A stretch of DNA of 64,000 nucleotides, from positions 31,561,501-31,625,500 of the forward strand of contig CM076152.1 of NCBI GenBank assembly GCA_038025085.1, given 5' to 3'. Made by a program: the position numbers and the translations under genes. The stretch comes from Tetragonia tetragonoides (Eukaryota > Streptophyta > Magnoliopsida > Caryophyllales > Aizoaceae). Under the pieces are notes generated by a model, which saw only the letters and a list, made by a program, of their open reading frames with translations, was not told the DNA's origin and did not search any database. Numbering within the stretch: the first letter of the stretch is position 1; each line of letters begins with the position of its first letter. Below are positions 33,544 to 44,248 of the stretch, piece by piece.

Positions 33544-34780
33544 TCAATACATGATAGTCTCCCATTTGAGACATTCCCTTTCTTTTCTTGCCTCATGTTT
33601 CTGAGTCATATCTAGGGTTTGTTGGTCCCACTCCTCATGACGAAGGGCTCGTCTCGCTCTTCCATCACTGCAAGAAAGCCAGTTCAGGTAGGTCTCGGAA
33701 ACTTGGGTTGGGGCAATCACCCGAGGTACAGTCCAGCGGTCCCGGCTACGCCAATATTTTCCCACTCTGCAGCAAACTCAGTACTCAAACCTACATTATT
33801 TGTCCTCGTAGTTTCTTGACGAGGGATAACCTGTTTCAAACCATATTGCCTCATGATCCTAGAGGGAAAGAAGAAGGTAGTCTTGTACAAACCCAATCTG
33901 GTAGTATAAAGGACCAGATTATCACAGGCCACTAAGGAAGTTAAGCTCCACCAGGGCAGCTACCAACGGATGATAGGTCCAGCATGGAAAAAGGCATCCA
34001 ATTCAGCAAGGGATTTTTTAGAATATAGCCTTTTCCTAACCAGGAAGCTAGCAGAGTGTAGGTTTTCTTTGACCAAGTCCGAGGAACACGAATAATCAAG
34101 TTATCTGGCGACTCTATCAACCTTAAATGCTCACATAACCAGATTTGAAGCAGCAGGGGGCTGCCAGAAAAAGCTTGGTGAGGAGATATTTGTAACCTGT
34201 CAAGCCCAATAATGGTTTCCCCTACGACCAGATGCAAAGGGGAATGCCCTTCAATCATTTGATTAACCACTCGCAACAACGAGGCTCTACCCAAATTGCA
34301 AGATTCAGCATTAACAAACAACAGGCGGTTTAACAGGCATAGTACAAAAGCCTGTCGGCGACAACGCCTGAATATGGCATCCCTTTCAGAAGAAACTGCA
34401 AACTTTTCGCAAAGTTGAACCAAGTCCACATCAACACCAAGCACCATACTTTTGGCTTCTGCAGTTGACAAACCCAACGATTTCTTGTATTGATCCCTAA
34501 AACCATCCCTCACATAAGGTATAGTTGGGGGAAGAACATCAGGCATATTGGTGATTGCAGCAAATTCCTCAACTAAAGGGCATAATTCAGAATTACCAAA
34601 ATGAAAAACGTGCAAGTCAGGGTCCCAATAATTCAAAGCGGAGCGAAAAAGGGGCCACAATATTTTTGTTGGTTTTAAATTCAGCAGGGTGGAAACGTGA
34701 AATGGAGCTAGTTCAAGTTTATCTTCTACGGTCAGATTTTTGCAGCAGGCATCGAACAGAGTTTCAAAGGATTTCACCAT
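33544..34780 (-). pseudogene. antisense PMD-like gene A (plant mobile domain), intronless, two frame breaks
   Basis: ATG at 34780 (MVKSFETLFDACCKNLTVED). The first frame runs to a TAA at 33941; the family-like continuation R-I-M-R-Q-Y-G-L-K-Q-V-I-P lies in the next frame to 33717, then W-T-V-P-R-V-I-A-P-T and E-T-Y-L-N-W-L in a third, to 33544. Plant mobile domain hallmarks are F-H-F-G-N-S-E-L-C-P-L-V-E-E-F-A, L-L-L-Q-I-W-L-C-E-H-L and the late R-Q-Y-G block. PMD proteins (MAIN/MAIL1 family) act in silencing and also occur in transposons. A TATA box lies 75 bp upstream of the ATG. It is oriented against the retroelement's own coding strand. Confidence 0.75.
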
Positions 34781-34855
34781 GGCAGAAAGTAGGGAAAGTT
34801 TGGGAGAGATAAAGTATAAAGAAAAGTGGTACAACATCAAGCATCCCGAAAATCC

Positions 34856-34972
34856 TATTTATAGGCAGAAACGCGGGCCGAAGAAGCCAGAAATCCACAA
34901 AAAAGCCCGAACCAGAGCCGTCAGCAGCACTGGTCAGCGCCGCTAGCGGCCCTGACCAGCGCCGCTAGCGGC
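34856..34972 (-). promoter_or_regulatory. promoter of antisense gene A: TATA box and paired palindrome
   Basis: On the minus strand, TATAAATA at 34863-34856 is preceded by two perfect copies of GCCGCTAGCGGC at 34939-34950 and 34961-34972, 22 bp apart. The spacing from TATA to the nearest palindrome is about 76 bp, close to the 88 bp in the LTRs. Confidence 0.55.
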
Positions 34973-35239
34973 CCAGTCCGAATTTCCTTTTTGCTCCAGT
35001 TCGTATTTTTTGACCCGGTCGACCCAATTTCAGCCCAGTTTTGATACCCGCGCAAAATTACAAAGCCCGAGACTCTCTTAGATTTATCTTTTTCCATTTT
35101 TTTCCTTCCTATTTTATATTTCTTTTTTTTAGGGGGTATAATATATGTAATGTTTGCTTTTTTCTTTGTAAATTTTACCTTTTTCCTTTATTTATTCCCT
35201 AAATTATGGCCTTGTCATATTGCATAACACGTTGCATAA
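34973..35239. other. spacer between the two antisense genes
   Basis: T-rich and AT-rich DNA. No gene seen. Confidence 0.5.
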
Positions 35240-38193
35240 TTAGATCAGACGGGCATAATTGAGTCACCATAGCATATCCTACATGTCTTACAAAAAAAAA
35301 ATGTTGCATAAAAAAAACAGGAGCTCGAAATTCCAAGGTCAATATTTACAAAAAGGCCCAGCACTGCTCCGCCGGAATCATTGCTGTCAGCATCATCATC
35401 AACGGACAGCCCTTGACCATAGTTCCCGGTCGAGTAATGAAGAGAGGAGTTGTAAATGGGCCTACTGTTGTCAGGCCTCATGTCCCGACCATCATACGCC
35501 GGTGCGCGCATGGGGATACCTGCCTAAAACCCTAAAGCAAAGAAGTTCGCCGTGGCCTGACTGGCAAAATCCGTGGCCACATCCTGATGCGAAGGCCCAG
35601 CATATGACGCATCCCATCCAGGGGCGTTTTCCCAACCTCCAGCCAAGGGCGTAGCAACAGGCAGCCTATCAAGAGAAGGCCGGGAATCAGCAGGAGAGAA
35701 CATCTCAGGAACATGCGGAATAGAAGGACCGGGCGCATCAGCAACAGGAGGCCTGGCCACTACCACAGGAGGAGAACGAACTATAGATGGTCTGCTCGCC
35801 GAAGAAGCCCACGCAGCAGAAGAGTGGCGAGGACCCACTGAAGATGAAGACTGGGACATCTGCAACGATCAAAAGCCCAAAATATATTAAGTTAAGCACT
35901 CCACTTAACTAAAAAAAAAAAAAAAAAAAGAGAGGAAGAGAATCTACTCACATCAACGGTCCTAGACCGAGAACTCTTCCCCTTGCCCATCATCCGACCA
36001 TAACCCTTCTTCAACAAATGAATGAGCTTGAAGACCTAAGAGGTCTGCTCCCGGTTCACCTACAAAAAGAGAGAGAGAGCCACAAAATAAAGTCAGCATC
36101 CAAAAACAAACACAAGTACAAAAAGAGAGAAAGAGAAAAAAGAGCTTACCCCCGTGCAACCCTCAGGCAAGAGCAAGCCCTCCACCGTCTCCCCGTCAGC
36201 CATATGAAGGGGAACTCCTCCACTACATGTCCCCCACTCTCTCCAATATACCTCACCTCATTGGTCGGCAAGGTAACGCTTAGAGGCTGACCCCGAGAAG
36301 CCCTAGGATGAGACCTCCTAGAGACCGGGGGAGCCAGACGATCCGCCTGCGAGATACAAATAATCAGTATATTACGCATGGAGTTAAAGGATGCAGATAA
36401 GTTTATTACCTCAGAAGTGAGGTCCGGCATCAAGCGGTCCAAACAATAGGCCAGGTACATAGCAGTACGATCCAAACCAGCAACCTCCAGCATGAGAAAT
36501 TCCGTGGCCGCCCTACCACGGATCACGACCCCAGGTCCCGCACACTCAGACCAAGCAGGTAAAACATGGTCAAAGGAGGATCCTCTGGAACCAAATGAGT
36601 ACCCAGGGAGGGATAGACCAACCGAGTCAAGCAATCCCCCAAGTACCATACAAAGCTGAATGACCCCTCAAAGACCACCCGAAGAGAAGATACCCTAAAA
36701 GACTCTAGGGTAATATGGGGAGGAACCCCAGGAACATCGTCAAAAGCAGACCATAACACCTGCAGATTACCATTTCAAAGTTCATTCACACAAGATGAAC
36801 CAAAAAAAAGATGCACAGATCAACAACAACGTACCGTAGATGCGGCATGGCTCTCAAAAGTGGCCCAAAAATGCTCCAGAAAAGTAAATGGGTGGGCATC
36901 CCTACCAACCCAGCGCGAACCCGGAGGGAACATCCTCAAACCAGGACGGTGAGGACCGAAGGCTGAAAAATACTCAAAAAACCACAGCTGCCACACAAAG
37001 CAAACAAAAGGATGATGATTTCCACAATTGAGCATAGGCAAAAAAAAAAAAAAAAAAGAGAGGAGTGAAATAAAATAAAAAAAAAATAAAAAAAAAAAAG
37101 AAAAAAAAGGGCATACCTCCAGTATCCTCCATGGGCCCGTGATAGACGTCTTCTCACTCGTCTCCTTAGGCCTACAGGCCCAACGACACCACTTCACCAA
37201 AGAAGAGTAAGCAGCACCACCAAGGTTGTACTCGTGTACCTTGGTCAAATCCTCCAAGCATGTCAAGAAACCGACTTGACACACGCTCTTCTTATGAGCA
37301 AAGATCGTCGACCCCAGCAAGCAAGTCAGCAAAATGCGAGCCCTCTGCTCCTCGATAAGCCCCTGCTCCACTACGGTCTCCCATAACCGCACCAAAGAAA
37401 CCCGATCCTTACTAAAGTGGATGGATACGGGCCCGTAAAGCTCCAACAAAGTGCCACTCCGACGCCAGTAGTTCGCGTGGTACTGAATACGACGCCCTCT
37501 AAAGGATAACCCCGTCAGCACAGCAAACTGATAAGGGGTAGGCAACATCTCTCCAACAGGGGTATGAAAAGTGTTCGTAGAGTCTCAAAACCTCTCTAAT
37601 AACCCCCGGGCAATAATCCTAGAATCCCCCGAGTGACAAGCAGGGATAACAGTCAGAAACTCATCAAGACCCGACCCCAATACCAAACTCTTGGCCCCCT
37701 CCGAAAAGGTCCCCAACATCATAGCCCAGTGGGAAGTAGTCCCATGAGCCTGCAGCAAAACCCCGACACCCTAGCCAACAAACAAATTTTCTCAACACCC
37801 CATTTACCACAAATATAGCTAAAATAAATTCCACACAAAGTATATACAGCTGACCACCAATCCAGTACAAAGCCCAATTTGTTCGTGTGCCGAGGCACTA
37901 ACAGTTTCAATTTTCAGTTCAAATATACTGAACACAAAACACAACAAAGAGTGAGTCAGAAGACATACCAGCTCCGAGTCAGATAAATGACTCCGTCTAT
38001 CCGGCAAGAGAACACAGCGGTCCCAAACACCAGGGGGGCGCCAGTCCAACCGCATGAAAGCATCCTGGTACAGTCGAGCCCCATCTGCGTGACCGGTAGG
38101 AGGCCCTCGGGTAGAAGGCAACCCGGTGCGAAAAAGGCTCCGGTCATACTCCTCATCACTCATAGTAAGCTTCCCTTTGTCTACGGGAGCCAT
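35240..38193 (-). pseudogene. antisense PMD-like gene B, intron-rich, with a stop and a frameshift
   Basis: Predicted coding exons on the minus strand, each with GT/AG borders: 38193-37969, 37749-37117, 36987-36835, 36759-36410, 36346-36151, 36059-35952, and 35859 to about 35240. The first three joins keep phase 0. PMD features: T-N-T-F-H-T-P-V-G-E-M-L-P-T-P, A-V-L-T-G-L, L-G-G-A-A-Y-S-S-L-V, and L-W-F-F-E-Y-F. Exon 2 has an in-frame TGA where the family has tryptophan (R-F-stop-D-S-T-N-T-F-H). Exon 4 needs a frame change between 36649 and 36523. The last exon is Pro/Ser-rich (MSQSSSSVGPRHSS). An upstream exon/intron (donor near 38357, acceptor near 38218) probably forms the 5' UTR. Start and introns are inferred from sequence only. 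Confidence 0.65.
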
Positions 38194-38473
38194 GAAAGCA
38201 CAATGGAGTTTTCTCTCTCTACAAGTGGAAAAACAAAAGTTTCAGATTCGCAAGAAACAAGCACTCATTCAACCATACAACCCAAAATTCAGTAACTAGG
38301 CGGAAAAATAAGCAAGTTCAAGACAAAAACCGAAGAAAACGGACAAGAATCGACTTACCTCAAGTGGAGTGAAGCACTCAACAATGGAGGAATTTGCAAG
38401 CTTGCTCTCGACAATGTTGCTCGACCAAGAAAAAGACCAAACGGGAAAAAGAAAAAAAAAAATAGCGCTGAAG

Positions 38474-38539
38474 CGCTTTTATTGGCTCAAGCCCAGGGCC
38501 GCTAGCGGTCACAACCTGAGGCCCAGCGCCGCTAGCGGC
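38474..38539 (-). promoter_or_regulatory. promoter of antisense gene B: paired palindrome and TATA-like box
   Basis: GCCGCTAGCGGC at 38528-38539 and a one-base variant, GCCGCTAGCGGT, at 38498-38509, 30 bp apart. A CAATAAAAG TATA-like string lies at 38483-38475 on the minus strand, closer than in the other promoters. Confidence 0.45.
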
Positions 38540-38867
38540 GCTGCAGACCTGCAGCGCGGGCCCCACTGCTGACCCATGACCCTTTTTTCCAGTTCGAAGT
38601 CCGTTATTACATTACGTTTTGCGGCAATATCAGTACCAAGCGCGCGAGAGCGAAGCCCTCTGGCCCACAAATTCAAATTCGACAGTTGACCCATTTTACG
38701 GTACCAACTATTTCAGGTAAAACTAACCCGTTTATTTTTGCAGGTCCCAGATACTGAAACCTGGATCTACACTGCGACGGCTCTCACCGCCCGGAGCGCC
38801 CAAGTTATTTATGAGCCCGAAAATTTTTATCGGCACTTGCTAAGCAACACAACACTACAAATTTTGG

Positions 38868-39240
38868 GTCAGTCACTGATCGCTTAAGCTATTGCGGTTA
38901 AACTGTCCTTCTGCGAAACTATGAATTTGGGGTCAGTCAATGATCGCTAAACCTATTGCGGTTAAACTGTCCCTCTGCGAGGTTACAAATTTTTGGGGTT
39001 AGTCAATGATCGCTTAAGCTATTTCGGTTAAATTGTCCCTCTGCGAGGTTACAAATTTTTGGGGTTAGTCAATGATCGCTTAAGCTATTGCGGTTAAACT
39101 GTCCTTCTGCGAGGTTACTTATTTTGTGTCAGTCAATGATCGCTTAAACTATTGCGTTTATACTGTCCATTATTTTTTTTTTTTTTTTTTTTATGTTTCA
39201 GTCAATGATTGCTTAAACTATTGCATTTGAACTGTTCATA
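38868..39240. repeat. tandem repeat array, about 66-bp unit, six copies
   Basis: The word AGTCA(A/C)TGAT recurs at 38871, 38935, 39001, 39067, 39131 and 39200 (spacing 64-69). Each is followed by GCTTAAGCTATTGCGGTTAAA-like sequence and CTGTCC. A T-run interrupts the fifth unit. Arrays before the 3' LTR are usual in Tat-lineage elements. Confidence 0.9.
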
Positions 39241-39650
39241 TGTCCTAACCACTTTACGGCCGATTATTTTTAATCGCGCTGTCTCGTTGACTTTTTCGTC
39301 TCTCATACAGGGACGGGATCTCGACATCCGCCGAGCGGTGTTTAGTCACTGTTTGTCGAAGCACTCCACGTTGATCGTTCTCAAAGTACTACTAACTTTT
39401 TCAATCACTCTGAATACAGGTCCCCAGCAGACGTTTAGACCATCTACGAGCGTTGTTCTATCCTGCTACCATAACCTTTGTTTTCTCTTGTGTTTACAGG
39501 GATGAAATCTTAGCACGCCACGAGCATGTATCAACTCAGGTTTGTCTTCATATGCATACATACTGCACACTCTCACACACCGTGCGCACATCAGCATCCT
39601 GCATGTCGCCTTCGGAGTACTTTTATCTTCGCTTTTACTTAAGCTCGATC

Positions 39651-39660
39651 AAAGTGGGGG
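39651..39660 (+). other. polypurine tract of the Tat element
   Basis: AAAGTGGGGG lies four bases before the 3' LTR start at 39665, the expected plus-strand priming site. Confidence 0.75.
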
Positions 39661-39664
39661 CTTC

Positions 39665-40927
39665 TGTAGATGCCAAAAAAGCATCTTCAGATTTCTCCGC
39701 AAAAGTCCGATGATGAAAGGAGTAATTTTAAAGCTTGAACTGCTATTTTGCTTTAATAGTTAAAATAAGGTCTCAGATTTTTCCTCCAAACACTCCTTCA
39801 TTTCATTTCATTCAAAATCCCCATTCAAGAGCTTTCCAACGACACGTCTCATGCCTCGTTCCGACTCCCGGTCGCCAAGTTGCGATTTAAGGGTAAAATC
39901 GTCTTTTACCGTTCAGGGGTAAAATGGTCTTTTCACATTTTTTTGGAATATTTAAGTTCCTCCAAAAATAAAAACGGGCTGGATGTCGTCATTATGACGA
40001 AGCAGCTCAGGCCAGGGCCGCTAGCGGCACTGACCAAGTTCCCAGGGCTGCTAGCGGGCCTGACTTCCCTTCGGGCCCGGCTCATTTTTCAAGCCCGTCT
40101 CGTTTTCAGCTCAATTTTCACTCGGCCAACCCTACTTCCCACGCCTATATAAACACCTTCAGTTCAAAACACACAGCCTACAGTTGGCAACCTCTATTCT
40201 CAGTTGAGTACTCCCGAGCTTCTCCCTCTTTCTTCTAAAATTTGAGATCTTGCTTTACTATTTTTGTCAAATATAGCCTACAGTTCAGGTACAAATTTCT
40301 GAGGGCTCAAATTAAATTAATTGCTTATTCGTTTATTTTCTAGTAGTCATAATGTAGATATCATGCTAGGTCACGTTTTTATTGCTTCCTAAATACTATC
40401 TGTCTAGTCGTTATGCTGCTCAACTTGTCAATCAAATGCATGTCTAAATAAGGGTTAAAATAAATGTTGTGATGTTTGTGGTGAACCAATTAATAGTCTA
40501 AGTCTAGGTTGTTAATCTGGTTTTGCATGGGAATTATGTCTTTAAATTATTAAGCAAACTTGAGTTAGTAGAGGCCGTCATAAAGCGGACGAGTTGGGTA
40601 CCTAACACCTTCCCACCTCGCACCTTCGCCCCCGAACCTATTTATTCTTGGGTACTTATATGTTTTATAGAAGCGGGATTCTTTCTAAAAACACGATTAG
40701 TTCACTTATTGCGCTATTGGGTTGTCCCTTCGGTTTGTCCCTTCGATAAAACGCCTATAGCAGATTTGTGAACTCTTTCATGGTTTTTTTATTTATTTAA
40801 TTCAAGTCTTTTCAAAAGCTTTTCTAACTCGATGGTCCCTTGAACTTATCTAAGCCCCCAATTGACAAATTTTCTATAAGGACGCACTCCGTGGAAACAA
40901 GGTTGGTGAAAATCACGGGTCCTTACA
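39665..40927 (+). repeat. 3' LTR of the Tat element
   Basis: 1263 bp, TGTAGATGCC ... GGTCCTTACA, paired with 24828-26103. The TATA box is at 40146-40153. Palindromes are at 40017-40028 (perfect) and 40047-40058 (degraded). Here the first copy is intact and the second degraded, the reverse of the 5' LTR. AATAT follows at 40928. Confidence 0.95.
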
Positions 40928-43275
40928 AATATTCAAAATCCGGAAGGACTCGGGTGCATGCCTGGAGGACAAGGACATGATTAGACAACACATTATCAAA
41001 GCCTTTGAGAAAAAGGTTCAAGGTGTACAAAACTTGGATAGGAATATTAATCTTGATGATGTATCTACTCTTGTTAATGATAGCTTAAATCAGGATCTCA
41101 TCAAATCTTCTCTAAAGAAGAAATTAAAGAAGCCCTTTCCCAGATGAACCCATCTGAGGCCCCGGGACCAAATGACTATAGCGCTAGCTTTTTTCAAGTC
41201 TACTGGCATATAATTGGCGATAACGTTTGTGAGGCTTTTACGACCTTTTTTTTTATAGTGGCAAGATGCTTAAAGAAATCAATCACACTTTTGTGACTCT
41301 AATCCCTAAAGTCAAAATCTTCGAAATTGTTAATCGTTTACGACCTATTAGCGTATGCAACACCCTTGTCAAAATTATATCAATTTACTATTTAACCGAC
41401 TAAGACAACACTTAAAGATCTAGTCTCCCTCTTGCAAGAGGCTTTTATTCTGAAAAGCTCAATTCATGACAACATTCTTCTAACCCATGAAATTATGAAC
41501 TATTTTCGAAATAATAAAAGTAAAAATGGATGGCTGACTATCAAATTGGATTTATAAAAGGCGTACGATATGATTGAATGAGATTTTCGGTTTAAATTTT
41601 TAATCGCTCTGGGGTTCTGTGACACATGGATTAGTAGGTTGGGATAAATCTATCAACCCAAAGTTAACGGTGGTTTGTGCCTTAGAAAATTGGAGGTAAT
41701 CTATACTGTATAGTGCCTTCCTCTGTAAACTGGCATGGAAAGTTCTTTCTAAACCTGATAGTCTATGGATTCAAACAATCTCAGCAAAAAACCTGTTGCA
41801 TAGTGGACTCATGGATTGTAAAATCCAAAGTTCTCAATCCTAGGCATGGAAAAAAAATTACATAATTGTGCCTTAATAAGGGTATTAGATGGAAAACTGG
41901 TAATGGGGAACATGTTCATTTCTGGAGTGATAGATGGTGTGCGAATAAACAATTATTGGTATTGATGAATGTTAGTTCACTATCGGATGAAATACTGGAA
42001 TGGTGTGTGTTTGATGTTATCACTGCATAGAGACAATGAGATTTTAATAAACTGGCTCCAGTCCCACCGCAGAATATTTGCAATCTCATTGAGAATAATA
42101 CCCCACTGTGAATTCATGAAATGGGGGTTGAATTTTGCTGGGGTCTTATGAGATTTTATCTACTAAAACTGAAACCTGGTTAGCTCACGACATCAATACT
42201 ACCAACACCACTAGATGAAACTTTGAATGGATTTGGAAACATGATGTCCCCACCAAGATCAGAACTTTTCTCTGGAAAAGTTGCCATAAAATCCATTGCC
42301 GCTAGAAAAACTCTTGCCACGGGGCATTTTCCTGGATGCTACTTGCCCACTATGCAAAGGGGACGAAGAATGCATCGATCACATATTCGCGCAATGCCCA
42401 GCAACCAAATTAATTTGGGATACGGCTTATCAGTGTGGTTGGCTCATAGTCGTTTCCATGATCAACAACCTTCTACACTGGTTATCGTCCAATAAACCAG
42501 TAATTTTGGTGCCGGCTAAAAAGAGTGTCATGGTCGCTTTTATTTTATGGAGTATTTGGTTAGAACGTAATTTGGTAGTTTTTCAAAATGAACCTTTTAA
42601 AGAAATTGGTTGTTAGGTTAGAGCTAAGAGTTGTGAATATCAATGGGCACAAAGGAACAAACCAAGAGTTTTTAATTCAACTGAGTAGGATCATCAAATC
42701 CCGAAGGTCAAAGTTTTAGAAACTAAACTTCCCACATGGAGCATGCCGCTAATATGGCATTGTAAGGTCAATTTTTATGGATTATGTAAGAACGGGGAAG
42801 CAGCAGCAATATTCGTCATTCAAAATGAATGAGGTGTTTTAATGGCGGTTGGGACAGCAAAAGTTGGGCAGGCTTCCGTTTTAATCGCTGGGACTACACT
42901 GAGGAATGGGGTGAAAAAGGCAATAGAAGTAGGAGTTCAAAGTTTACAGATTGAAGATGACAATCTCATTGTAATCCAAGCTTTAAGAGGTGAGATTGAA
43001 ATTCCTTGGTTTAGATACACTCTCATTATTGATACAAGACAATTTTTAGCACAACAAAATCGTACCGCAATACAACACATATACAGAGATGGTAAACGTG
43101 CTGCAGACTGGATGACAAACTATGGGCATCTATTTAATGGATGTACGCACTTCAATGAACCAGCAGCCCGCAAATTTAGACGCCAGATTCATTGTGAGGA
43201 TATGATAGGAGCCACCCTCGAGAGGAGGGCCTCCTAACCTTTCATCCTATTCCAAATCCTTCCTTACCGTATAAA
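40928..43275 (+). pseudogene. L1-type LINE, 3' part: reverse transcriptase, zinc-binding domain and RNase H
   Basis: Continues the LINE after the Tat insertion. Frames change often. RT blocks: A-L-S-Q-M-N-P-S-E-A-P-G-P-N (41140-41180), N-H-T-F-V-T-L-I-P-K (41280-41310), K-L-D-L with A-Y-D-M-I-E (41550-41580). The late LINE block G-N-G-E-H-V-H-F-W-S-D-R-W-C is at about 41895-41940. The RT zinc-binding block C-P-L-C-K-x4-C-I-D-H-I-F-x2-C is at 42330-42395. The RNase H-like block 42842-43237 contains I-E-D-D-N-L-I-V-I and an A-D-W-M end. RNase H-bearing L1 elements are known in plants. All parts are broken by stops, including TAA within the K-A-Y-D block. It ends near a short A-run at 43271. Confidence 0.85.
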
Positions 43276-43317
43276 AAAACAATATAGCATTCGTCAACCA
43301 CTTACCCCATAGACCAC

Positions 43318-43459
43318 GAGAGATTATTGCATGGTCCGGGATCATTGCATGCTTCCCCCTCTCACAAAATAAGTGCAGCCCGCTCTTAATTCAAATTGAT
43401 AACCACTTTATTTTGTGAGAGAGGGAGCAATTTTCTGGGACCATGCAATAATTTCTCCG
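43318..43459. mobile_element. foldback MITE, 142 bp
   Basis: Inverted arms of about 55-60 bp: GATTATTGCATGGTCC ... CTCTCACAAAATAA on the left, with its inverse on the right ending GGACCATGCAATAATTTCTC. It is flanked by TAGACCAC (43310-43317) and TAGATCAC (43460-43467), a likely 8-bp target duplication with one change, suggesting hAT or Mutator type. Confidence 0.65.
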
Positions 43460-43559
43460 TAGATCACAATTTGGAATATAATATATTTCTAATGACGAGT
43501 TATCAATCAGAGAAAGTTTTGTGCTATCTCAACTACAAAGCCTTTAGGATTTTGATATT

Positions 43560-44248
43560 GTAAATGGGAAATGTTTGAATTTTGTCTTCATTGCTCCATG
43601 TTTTGTTGGTTGGTCATGCAAAGGAGGATTCTTACAAGGGATAGGCTACTTACTATGAACATTCAGATCCCTGATGCAAGATGTCCCTTATGCCTCTCCT
43701 ATGAGGAAACTATTAACCATTCATTCTTGAATGTGCTTATTTATCTAAAAAAAAAAAAAATTCTTGAATGTGCTTATTCTATTCAGGTTAAGTGATTAGG
43801 CCAAGATTCACCCATGGCCTCCGGAATACAACAGATGTCGTGCGTGATTGATCAGAAGAAAGGGTAGTAAGCAATGGCGATGAGTTTTATTTGCACTGGT
43901 GGCTGCAATCATGTACTACCTTTGGATGACTAGAAATGATGTAATTTTCAAATATTAAGTTTGATGCTCAATCTGTAATTGTTAGAATTAAACAGGACAT
44001 GAAGGTTAGATTTGGGTGTTTGAAACCCAGTAAGCTTAAGGCTCATGAGAGGAAGTTTTTTAGGTCCCTTTGCTAAGTTTTGTAGCACTGTGGCTTGTAT
44101 GTTGTATCCCATAGGTCAAGTACCCTTCTTAGAAGATGCCTTGATTATGGGCATGCTCCCATTTTGCTTTGTATGAGATGTTTTGTTTGATTGTCCTTTG
44201 GTAATAATAGAAGTTTATTTGTTACCAAAAAAAAAAAAAAAAAAAAAT
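43560..44248 (+). mobile_element. second LINE, 5'-truncated 3' end
   Basis: Reads M-Q-R-R-I-L-T-R-D-R-L, C-P-L-C-L-S-Y-E-E-T-I-N-H (an RT zinc-binding block) at 43615-43730, then a non-RNase-H C-terminal stretch with M-T-R-N-D-V-I-F-like words. It ends in a poly(A) tail at 44227-44247. It is distinct from the first LINE, since the zinc-binding block occurs again here. Confidence 0.7.

Larger units (their letters stand above)
24828..40927 (+). mobile_element. Tat-lineage Ty3/gypsy retrotransposon, 16.1 kb, lacking RT/RNase H, with antisense PMD genes
   Basis: Flanked by AATAT at 24823-24827 and 40928-40932. Layout: 5' LTR 24828-26103, primer site 26105, nested Mutator-like element 26746-28014, gag 28669-30081, protease 30273-30548, linker with two cysteine knuckles to 31462, integrase 31793-33150, antisense PMD-like genes 33544-34780 and about 35240-38193, tandem repeats 38868-39240, polypurine tract 39651-39660, 3' LTR 39665-40927. 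The DNGS protease, the CKYH gag knuckle and the antisense extra ORFs point to the Tat (Ogre/Retand-like) lineage. The LTRs differ at many positions, so the insertion is not recent. Confidence 0.93.

Noticed and set aside
38868..39240. CRISPR-like array
   Set aside because: The repeats are contiguous tandem units without unique spacers, in a plant retrotransposon.
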